This document shows, in pieces, positions 47,253 to 54,459 of a stretch of DNA of 64,000 nucleotides. The notes below the pieces were generated by a model, which saw only the letters and a list, made by a program, of their open reading frames with translations, had not been told where the DNA came from and searched no databases. Every line of letters starts with the position of its first letter. Positions within the stretch are counted from its first letter, which is position 1. This DNA comes from Aquimarina agarivorans (GTDB lineage: Bacteria; Bacteroidota; Bacteroidia; Flavobacteriales; Flavobacteriaceae): NCBI RefSeq assembly GCF_000218485.1, contig NZ_AFPB01000152.1, positions 36,386 to 100,385 on the forward strand, in the 5' to 3' direction. Made by a program: the position numbers and the translations under genes.

Positions 47253-47725
47253 AATGAAAAATGAGGGTTATCGCGCTTAAAACTACTTATACTGGTCCAT
47301 TGTTTTGAAAAAACATCATTTTTATATTTACAAGCTTTAACCAATTTTCCATTTTTATATACCAAACAAAAACGTGTTATACCATCTTTTTGGTATAAAC
47401 ACTTTTCTTTATCATAATCGTTTACATTATAAAAAATCCACCATTTTGTTGTTTTTCCGTTATTAAAATGCCCTTCTTTTGCTGTTTTTCCATTTGAATT
47501 GTAATAAAACCAGTAACCATCCTTGCTATTATTAGTGTAATTACCTTTTGATTTTATATTGCCATTTTCATGAAAATAATGCCAATAATCCATTTTTTTA
47601 GAATTCATCATCCATCCTTCAGCTTTTTTACTGCCAGAAGGAAAACTTTCAGAAACAAATATTTTTCCATCACTAAAACTAGCGAAAGAAATTGTAGCTA
47701 AGAGTAGTATAATTATTAAGCGCAT
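47249..47725 (-). CDS. Secreted MORN-like repeat protein
   Basis: A 158-residue protein with signal peptide MRLIIILLLATISFASFS. The rest consists of MORN/YwqK-like beta-hairpin repeats: WHYFHENGNIKSKGNYTNNS, WFYYNSNGKTAKEGHFNNGK and WWIFYN. The C-terminal third is basic with two or three cysteines. Its function is unknown. It overlaps the following glycosyltransferase gene by four bases, so it heads that operon and could have a structural role with the glycan. Confidence 0.8.
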   Translation of the reverse strand: MRLIIILLLATISFASFSDGKIFVSESFPSGSKKAEGWMMNSKKMDYWHYFHENGNIKSKGNYTNNSKDGYWFYYNSNGKTAKEGHFNNGKTTKWWIFYNVNDYDKEKCLYQKDGITRFCLVYKNGKLVKACKYKNDVFSKQWTSISSFKRDNPHFSF

Positions 47726-47894
47726 TTTGAATAATGATTTGTAGGAGTGTTGTCGGTACCATAAGATAAACTTAACAAGAAAATTTATATTTTTCTGAAA
47801 ATTACCATAAAAATATAAGTTGCCTTTGTTTATCGATAAATCATCATTACTAACGAGCTTTTTATCGGTTTTGTGTAAAAATAAAAATAGTAAA

Positions 47895-49679
47895 TTAATT
47901 AGTTTCTATTTGATTTTCAATTTCTTGGAGTAGTGGTTTAACGGTGTTATCAGGTAAGTCGCTGATTTTAATGTACATTAATCCATCAACAGCATTGTTA
48001 AACAAAGGATCTACATTAAAAGCAATTACTTTTGCGTTTTGTTTAACATACTTTTTTAATAATACAGGAATCCGAAGTCCGTCAGGTTCTATATCAGCAA
48101 TAATTTCCTCGAGTTGTTTGAGGTTCTTTTTTGATTCATCAAAAACGAATCCTTTGTCAGGATCAGTTAGCGTTACTTTGTATTCTTTTTTGGGTTTTAC
48201 AAACTGTGCAATTATTGGGTCGTAGTAATTGGATTTCATAAACTCAACCATTAATGACATGGAAAATGAACTAAATTTATCACTAATAGTAACGCCTCCA
48301 ATTAAAAAATTGTGATTGGGAAATTTTAGGGTGCAATGCATAATACCTTTCCATAAAAGAAATAAAGGCAGCGGTTGTTTTTGATATTCATTTCTTATAA
48401 AAGACCTTCCCATTTCAATGGAATTTTCCAGCATAGGGTATAACTCAGGTTCAAACCGAAATAGACTATGTAAATAAAACCCTTTAATGCCATAGTTGGT
48501 CATAATCTCGTTACCAAATCCCATGCGGTAAGCTCCAATAATATCTTGATTTTTTGTATCCCAAAGAAAAAGGTGTCTGTAGTAATTGTCGTATTTGTCT
48601 AAATCAACTGACTGGTTTGTGCCTTCGCCGATAGTTCGGTAAGTAATTTCACGCAATCGGCCAATTTCAGTGAGTATGTTGGGAATGTCTTTTTTTTGAG
48701 CCAAAAATAACTCAAATGATTGGGTTTTAAATAGGCTTAGCTTTTTAGCGATACAGTTATCAATTTCTTCAACGAGAATTTTTTTGCTGATAGGATCAAT
48801 AATATTCTTAATTTTTTTTAAAGATGCTTTTTTTGGAAGTTTATCGGCAAGCCGAGTTTTGTCAAAGGATTTGGCTAGCAGGTATGTTTTTTTTCGTAGA
48901 AAGGCTTTGTATTCAAAAATGTCCGTGTATTGTTGCTGTTTTTTTACGCTGATTGGTTTTCCTATACGTATTTGGATGATTTTATTTTTTTGACTAAATA
49001 ATTCGCTAGGTAATTTTGCACTTTGTAATAATGGATGTATTGCCGCCAAACGATAAAAAAGTTTGCTGTTTTTTCCGTGAAAATAAAAGGGTACTACAGG
49101 TACTTTAGCTCTTCGGATTAGCCGCATTACACCATCATTCCAGGGCTTATCAATGTAATAATCTCCTTTTTTAATGTTGCTTACTTCTCCAGCAGGGAAA
49201 ACACCAAAAGGTTTGCCTTCTTTTAAATGAAAAATAGCTTCTTTGAGTCCGCCAATACTCGATTTTTTATTTTGATGGTTTTCAAAAGGGTTTACAGCTA
49301 TAATGGCTTCAGATAAAGGGTCAAAGCGTTGTAATAAAAAATTGGCAATGGCTTTGTAGTCGGGTCTTTTTTTGTGCAGTGTTTTTAAAATGATTAAACC
49401 TTCGATACCGCCAAAAGGATGATTTGAAATAGTAACAAAAGGGCCATAATCAGGAATATTTTTTAAATCTTTTTTTGGGATTCGGTAGGTTATTTTATAT
49501 TCTTTAAGCGTAACATCAATAAAATCCTGACAAGATAAATGCTTGTTTTTTTGGTACCTTTTATTGATTTTACTTATGCGAGTTATTTTAAGAATAGTCC
49601 AACTAATAAGGGAACCAATTGGACCAAGTTTTGTTATACGTAATAATTTTGATAGATCGTTTACAGCGACTAAACTCAT
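47895..49679 (-). CDS. Bifunctional acyltransferase, OlsF-like (PlsC + GNAT domains)
   Basis: Two-domain acyltransferase of 594 residues. The N-terminal PlsC-like domain (about 60-270) has VTISNHPFGGIEGLI with the catalytic histidine and an acidic partner, and FGVFPAGEVSNIKKGDYYID. The C-terminal acyl-homoserine/GNAT-like domain (about 310-500) has LREITYRTIGEGTNQSVDLD and DIIGAYRMGFG. This arrangement is known from OlsF, which makes ornithine or amino acid lipids by N- and O-acylation. The start MSLVAVNDLSKLLRITKLG fits. It is followed on the same strand only by intergenic sequence and lies downstream of the aspartokinase gene. Confidence 0.87.
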   Translation of the reverse strand: MSLVAVNDLSKLLRITKLGPIGSLISWTILKITRISKINKRYQKNKHLSCQDFIDVTLKEYKITYRIPKKDLKNIPDYGPFVTISNHPFGGIEGLIILKTLHKKRPDYKAIANFLLQRFDPLSEAIIAVNPFENHQNKKSSIGGLKEAIFHLKEGKPFGVFPAGEVSNIKKGDYYIDKPWNDGVMRLIRRAKVPVVPFYFHGKNSKLFYRLAAIHPLLQSAKLPSELFSQKNKIIQIRIGKPISVKKQQQYTDIFEYKAFLRKKTYLLAKSFDKTRLADKLPKKASLKKIKNIIDPISKKILVEEIDNCIAKKLSLFKTQSFELFLAQKKDIPNILTEIGRLREITYRTIGEGTNQSVDLDKYDNYYRHLFLWDTKNQDIIGAYRMGFGNEIMTNYGIKGFYLHSLFRFEPELYPMLENSIEMGRSFIRNEYQKQPLPLFLLWKGIMHCTLKFPNHNFLIGGVTISDKFSSFSMSLMVEFMKSNYYDPIIAQFVKPKKEYKVTLTDPDKGFVFDESKKNLKQLEEIIADIEPDGLRIPVLLKKYVKQNAKVIAFNVDPLFNNAVDGLMYIKISDLPDNTVKPLLQEIENQIETN

Positions 49680-49748
49680 TTTGGGTATTTAAATATGTAA
49701 ATACTACCAAAAGTAAGTTGAGTACTTTATGATTATGTTAATTGAAAC

Positions 49749-51002
49749 TTATTGTTTGGTTACAATTTGATAAGTTTCTGTTCCTAACTGCTTCAATAGT
49801 ATAGTTTTATCTTTTTCTAAGCCTTCAGCAGCGGCTTGGTCAAAATGTCTGATAGTGTATAGGGATACATTTTCTTCAAAGCTTACATCAAATTTTGCTC
49901 TTAGTTCGGCAATTAAGTCTTGTAAATGTCCAAACTTATTGTTTACACATACAGAAAAGCTAATGGCTGTATTTTGGATTAAATCAACTTTAACTTGATA
50001 CTTGTGGAAGAGGCTAAAAATTTCACTAATATTTTCTTCAACAATAAATGAAAAATCTAAAGAGGAAAGCGAAATTAATACTTGGTTCTTTTTTACTATA
50101 AAACATGGAATGAAAGGCTCTAGCGTTTGACCTTTACTTACCGATGTGCCCACATTTTCAGGATTGATAAAGGATTTTACATACAAAGGAATTTCTTTTT
50201 GTTGTAATGGTTGTAATGTTTTTGGATGTATTACCGAAGCACCATAAAAAGCTAATTCAATAGCCTCTTCGTATGAAATTTGATTCAATAATTTTGTATT
50301 TTTAAACACGCGTGGATCACCGTTTAGTACACCGTCTACATCTTTCCAAATGCTGACGCTTTCTGCGTTTAAGCAATAGGCAAAAATAGCGGCAGAGTAG
50401 TCACTTCCTTCGCGCCCCAGCGTTGTAGTAAAATTATTAGTGTCTGCGCCAATAAATCCTTGCGTTATGCTCAGGTTTTGTTTGTTAACAGTGCTTGAGA
50501 TTGCTTGTTGCGTGGCTTCCCAATCCACTTTTGCATCTCGGTAGGTGCTATTTGTTTTTACCAGTGTGCGCGCATCAAGCCAATCATTATCAAACCCTTT
50601 TAGAGTAAGAAATTCACTTAAAATTGTTGTTGAAATAATTTCGCCGTAACTTACCACTTGGTCATAAATGTAATCGTATTTAGGAGACTTATTGCGTTCT
50701 AAAAAGGTTTTAAGATCATCAAAAATGGCACTAATTTTAGCAAAAATTGGGTGCTGTTCACTTTTAAATAGGTCGGTTAAAATACCAGTGTGTGCATCCT
50801 TTAAAGTTTTAATGCTATTGGAAAGTTCTGGATTTTTATCGCGATATTGCTCAATAACAACTTCCAAAGCATTGGTTGTTTTTCCCATTGCTGAAACTAC
50901 AACAAGGGTATTTTTATGCCCCACTTTTTGTAGTACACTAACTACATTTTCAACACCTGCAGCATCTTTTACGGATGCTCCTCCAAATTTAAATACTCTC
51001 AT
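49749..51002 (-). CDS. Aspartokinase
   Basis: Catalyses the first step of the aspartate pathway to lysine, methionine and threonine, 417 residues. The ATP/aspartate loop is VFKFGGASVKDAAGVENV at the N-terminus and the substrate site is TLGREGSDYSAAIFAYCL near residue 203. The C-terminal ACT region (about 310-417) is shorter than in some regulated enzymes. It lies 69 bases upstream of the OlsF-like gene on the same strand and is divergent from the GTPase operon. Confidence 0.94.
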   Translation of the reverse strand: MRVFKFGGASVKDAAGVENVVSVLQKVGHKNTLVVVSAMGKTTNALEVVIEQYRDKNPELSNSIKTLKDAHTGILTDLFKSEQHPIFAKISAIFDDLKTFLERNKSPKYDYIYDQVVSYGEIISTTILSEFLTLKGFDNDWLDARTLVKTNSTYRDAKVDWEATQQAISSTVNKQNLSITQGFIGADTNNFTTTLGREGSDYSAAIFAYCLNAESVSIWKDVDGVLNGDPRVFKNTKLLNQISYEEAIELAFYGASVIHPKTLQPLQQKEIPLYVKSFINPENVGTSVSKGQTLEPFIPCFIVKKNQVLISLSSLDFSFIVEENISEIFSLFHKYQVKVDLIQNTAISFSVCVNNKFGHLQDLIAELRAKFDVSFEENVSLYTIRHFDQAAAEGLEKDKTILLKQLGTETYQIVTKQ

Positions 51003-51175
51003 TTTAACGATTACCTATTTTTTGGCTCAATAGTTGCCTTAAAAAAATTAATTGCAAATTTAAGCAACTTCAATTAATTGGTGAAACTTTACATAAGGAT
51101 TTAAAGTTACTGATCTATATGTAAGAAAATGCTATCTTTACGTAGTAGTAGCCAACAACGAATCCAATATATATC

Positions 51176-51532
51176 ATGTCTAAAAATACTATTGAAACTG
51201 ATACTCCCCCAAATGGAAAACTCGATGCGGGATCAAAAATTGAAGCTATTAAAAATTTAATTTTTGGAGAAAATATTCAAGCTTACGATTCTGAATTTGA
51301 TGCTCTTAAAAAAGAAATTCTTTTAAAAAGAAATGAGCTTAAAGATTTTATAGATGAAACACGCCAAGAGTTAAATGGCTTGATTGATAATTTAAGTACG
51401 GATTTAAATATCCGAATTACTGAATTAGAAACAACAATAGCTGATAAAGCGGAAGACTTAGAAGCAAAAAAAGTCGATAAAAAGACTCTTGGCGCACTTT
51501 TGGTAAAGTTGGGAAATCAAATTAGTGAGTAA
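51176..51532 (+). CDS. Coiled-coil hypothetical protein (first gene of GTPase operon)
   Basis: A 118-residue soluble, mostly helical protein of unknown function. Residues 40-118 form heptad-rich coiled coil (LKKEILLKRNELKDFIDETR and NIRITELETTIADKAEDLEA). It ends DKKTLGALLVKLGNQISE. It begins the four-gene operon and lies 16 bases before the longin-like gene. A role as partner or tether for the next protein is plausible because both have coiled coils. No named domain was recognised. Confidence 0.75.
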   Translation: MSKNTIETDTPPNGKLDAGSKIEAIKNLIFGENIQAYDSEFDALKKEILLKRNELKDFIDETRQELNGLIDNLSTDLNIRITELETTIADKAEDLEAKKVDKKTLGALLVKLGNQISE

Positions 51533-51548
51533 TCAATAATTGATTGCA

Positions 51549-52364
51549 ATGGAGCAAAATGAGCGACTCGAACTTTTAAAGAAAATTTTACTTACGGAGG
51601 AAAAAGAGGTTACTAACTCTCTTATAGCTCAGGTGGAGCAACTTTCCAATACACTAAATCAATCATCGGAATTGGCAGCAAAAGTAGATCCGCTGATTGA
51701 TAAAAAAATTAATCAATTGATTGCGGAAATGCCTAAGCAACTATCGCCAGTAATAACGAGTGCGCTTAAAACAGAAATTAAAAATTCGCAAGATGCTGTA
51801 GTTGAAGCTTTATTTCCCATCATTGGAAAAATGATAAAAAAGTATATTGCTAATGAAATGAGATTGCTAAATGATCGAATAAATACTCAGTTGAAAAAAG
51901 CATTTTCATTCAAAAACTTTTTTAGGAGCAAGCTAGGAAAAAAGAATATGGCCAATGAAATTATTGTAAACTCAAATCAGGCCAGTGTTTTACAAATTTT
52001 TATTGTTGAAAAAGAATCGGGGATATTAGTAGCAAAATATGCAAAAGAAGAGTTTGATACAATGGATGACGAATTAATTGCAGGGATGCTAACAGCAATT
52101 AAAAGTTTTGTAGAAGACGCCTTTAAGCTTGGAGGTCAAAGTTTGGAAACGATTGTTTATGAGTTATATACATTACATATTCAAAATTTTTACAATTATT
52201 ATGTTGCTGCAGTAGTGAGTGGTACTTATACTAACGAATTTAAGGATGCTTTAGAAGACAAGATCCTTGATTTTGCGGAAAAGGGAATTTCAAAAGAAGA
52301 TATAAATAACAGTAGTGTATTTTCAACACGTTTAAAAACATATTTTAGTGAACAAATTATCTAA
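51549..52364 (+). CDS. Coiled-coil plus longin/roadblock-like protein
   Basis: A 271-residue cytosolic protein. The first 125 residues are charged helices, with PLIDKKINQLIAEMPKQLSP and the amphipathic KKAFSFKNFFRSKLGKKN. The C-terminal half (about 138-240) resembles a longin/roadblock fold: LQIFIVEKESGILVAKYA strand-turn-strand, then DDELIAGMLTAIKSFVEDAF helix. In MglB-like systems such domains regulate Ras-type GTPases. Some flavobacterial relatives are labelled OmpA-like, which is not supported here. ATG 51549 is chosen over TTG 51540. It overlaps the GTPase gene by 17 bases, so the two are translationally linked. Confidence 0.75.
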   Translation: MEQNERLELLKKILLTEEKEVTNSLIAQVEQLSNTLNQSSELAAKVDPLIDKKINQLIAEMPKQLSPVITSALKTEIKNSQDAVVEALFPIIGKMIKKYIANEMRLLNDRINTQLKKAFSFKNFFRSKLGKKNMANEIIVNSNQASVLQIFIVEKESGILVAKYAKEEFDTMDDELIAGMLTAIKSFVEDAFKLGGQSLETIVYELYTLHIQNFYNYYVAAVVSGTYTNEFKDALEDKILDFAEKGISKEDINNSSVFSTRLKTYFSEQII

Positions 52365-52842
52365 AAAAATAGCCTTAGTAGGCGCCTTTGGAGTGGGTAA
52401 AACTTCATTATTTCGCCGATTTATTGATGATGCCTTTTCGGAAGATTATAAATCCACTTTAGGAGTTCAAATTCAAAAAAAAGTAATTGCTATGGATAAT
52501 GGAACCACATTATCTATGATTTTATGGGACACAGAAGGTCATGAAGAAATTTCCGAAAGCAGAAGCGCTTATTTGTTGGGCTCTCACGCTTTTGTGTATG
52601 TTTTTGATTTGACTAGAATTGATACTTATAAAAATATCAATAAACAAATTGATTTTTTGAAAAAAAGCTACCCTAATGTTTTAATTAAAATTGTTGGAAA
52701 TAAAATAGATACGGTTGCTTTAAAAAAAGTACAAGAAAGTTTGGAAGAACATCAAGTAAATTATGATTGTTTAACAAGTGCTAAAACAGGTGAAAATGTT
52801 CCAGAATTATTTGTGGATATCGCCGTTGATTTAACAAATTAG
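52348..52842 (+). CDS. Small Ras/Rab-like GTPase
   Basis: A compact 164-residue GTPase resembling Ras-superfamily proteins. G1 is GAFGVGKTSL, the switch-I threonine is in YKSTLGVQIQ, G3 is WDTEGHEE, G4 is GNKIDT and G5 is TSAKTGENV. The usual Q61-type position is occupied by H in EGHEE. There is no lipid-modification tail. The GTG start (52348) lies inside the preceding gene. It is followed 10 bases later by the hybrid kinase. By analogy with MglA/MglB it should act as a switch, with the longin-like protein as its partner. Confidence 0.88.
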   Translation: MNKLSKKIALVGAFGVGKTSLFRRFIDDAFSEDYKSTLGVQIQKKVIAMDNGTTLSMILWDTEGHEEISESRSAYLLGSHAFVYVFDLTRIDTYKNINKQIDFLKKSYPNVLIKIVGNKIDTVALKKVQESLEEHQVNYDCLTSAKTGENVPELFVDIAVDLTN

Positions 52843-52852
52843 GATCAAAAAA

Positions 52853-54397
52853 ATGGGCGATTCAAACAAAAGAAAATTCAACGATAAGGTTCAGTTAATT
52901 ACCTGTAATCATACTGGGGTAGTGTCGTTTAGTGATGCTAATTTATTTACAAGTGTAAGTGAAGGAGATAGTATTTATGATTTACATCCTTTTTTTGAAA
53001 TAGTCAAAGGATTACAGCAAACGTACTCGCCAAATGATAACGAATTTAGTTTTCCATGCGTGCATTTAGCTATAGGTAGTGTTACAGAGGAACGAATTTG
53101 TGATATCAATGTCACTATTGAATTATCTGAAATACATGTGGTTATATTTGATTATTCGGCAGCTTACAAGAAATTAAATAAAATTTCGCAAGAACGAAAT
53201 GAATCCATAATCCGAAATCAGGAGTTGGAATTTTCGAATAAATTATTACTTGAAAAAGAGTCTTTCAAAAATGATTTTATAGCAAATATTAACCATGAGG
53301 TAAGTACGCCCATTACATCAATTAAAGGTTTTTTGGATTTACTTAAAAAAACGGATTTAAGTTATGAGCAAGAAGAGTTAATTCAAATTATCATTCGCGA
53401 AAGTGAATATTTGGAACGTATTTTTGGGGATATGCTTGATCTTTCTAAAATTGAGACAGGAAGTTTTCAATTATTAGAAGAACCATTCGATCTTATAGAA
53501 TTGATTGACTCTATTGTGGATTCCTATAAACATATTGCTGAAGAAAATGCGCTTGAATTTGAAGTGAATATCGATAGTAAGCTTAATGCTCAGATGGTGG
53601 GTGATAAAACCCGGATTTATCAAATAGTAAACAATTTACTGAATAACTCCTTTAAATATACAGAAGAAGGCTTTGTAAAGTTCAAGGTTTCTAAAATAGG
53701 AGGTAAATACAAAAAGCAAATTGTTCAATTTGAGGTAGAAGATTCAGGTATTGGAGTGGATAAAGAACATCAGGCATCCATGTTCGAGGCCTTTGTACAG
53801 CACAACGATAAAGGCGAGGGTTCTGGTTTAGGATTACATGTGGTTAAAAACCTTGTGCACCTTATGAAAGGAAAAATAGCTGTTGAAAGTGAGTTAGGTA
53901 AAGGAACCAAATTTGTATTAGATATCAGGCTGCGTCATAATTTAGGAACTAATGAAAAAGAAAGTACACCGATACCTAAATTAGAAATCCCTAAGTCAGG
54001 TAGATATAGAGTGTTGGTAGTAGAAAATAAAAGAAGCACACAATACTTAATTACACGTTTACTGCTTAATCAAGGTTGCTTTTTTGTTGATGTAGTTTCT
54101 ACCGCCGAAGAAGCCATAAAAGCAATAGAGCACCGTACGTATGATTTACTTATTTTGGATATTAAATTAGGAGCTATGTCAGGCTTTGATTTAGCAGTAA
54201 AAATTAGAAAAGAGTATTCTGACGAATTTATTAAGGATGTTCCAATATTAGGAATATCAGCAATTAAAACATTAAACATTGAAAATTTATGCGCTATCAA
54301 TGGTATTGATTCTTTTTTGGCTAAACCATTTTCAGAGGAATTGTTGATGGGGAAAATAACTAAGCTTTTCAAACGAAAAGGGAAAGTAATGGGGTAA
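52853..54397 (+). CDS. Hybrid sensor histidine kinase/response regulator
   Basis: Soluble hybrid kinase of 514 residues. An N-terminal PAS-like domain (about 8-105) has no recognised cofactor. A coiled-coil linker leads to HisKA with the phospho-histidine in IANINHEVSTPITSIKGF near residue 146. The HATPase domain has NNLLNNSFKYT, EDSGIGVD and GSGLGLHVVKNL. The receiver domain (about 383-510) has the phospho-aspartate in LLILDIKLGAMSG near residue 434 and Lys in FLAKPF, but the first acidic pair reads VVENKR (Glu-Asn) instead of Glu-Asp. No membrane segment is seen. It is the last gene of the GTPase operon. Confidence 0.92.
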   Translation: MGDSNKRKFNDKVQLITCNHTGVVSFSDANLFTSVSEGDSIYDLHPFFEIVKGLQQTYSPNDNEFSFPCVHLAIGSVTEERICDINVTIELSEIHVVIFDYSAAYKKLNKISQERNESIIRNQELEFSNKLLLEKESFKNDFIANINHEVSTPITSIKGFLDLLKKTDLSYEQEELIQIIIRESEYLERIFGDMLDLSKIETGSFQLLEEPFDLIELIDSIVDSYKHIAEENALEFEVNIDSKLNAQMVGDKTRIYQIVNNLLNNSFKYTEEGFVKFKVSKIGGKYKKQIVQFEVEDSGIGVDKEHQASMFEAFVQHNDKGEGSGLGLHVVKNLVHLMKGKIAVESELGKGTKFVLDIRLRHNLGTNEKESTPIPKLEIPKSGRYRVLVVENKRSTQYLITRLLLNQGCFFVDVVSTAEEAIKAIEHRTYDLLILDIKLGAMSGFDLAVKIRKEYSDEFIKDVPILGISAIKTLNIENLCAINGIDSFLAKPFSEELLMGKITKLFKRKGKVMG

Positions 54398-54401
54398 TAA
54401 C

Positions 54402-54430
54402 CAAAAAAGAGAGGCTGTAAAGCCTCTCAA
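54402..54430 (-). terminator. Terminator for the cellulase gene
   Basis: Perfect 8-base stem gagaggct / agcctctc with a gtaa loop. On the - strand it is followed by a T-run (the aaaaaa at 54403-54408 on the + strand), so it ends the GH5 transcript. It may also stop transcription from the hybrid kinase gene on the other side. Confidence 0.8.
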
Positions 54431-54459
54431 AGTTGAAATATGATATGTTAGTCGAAGGG

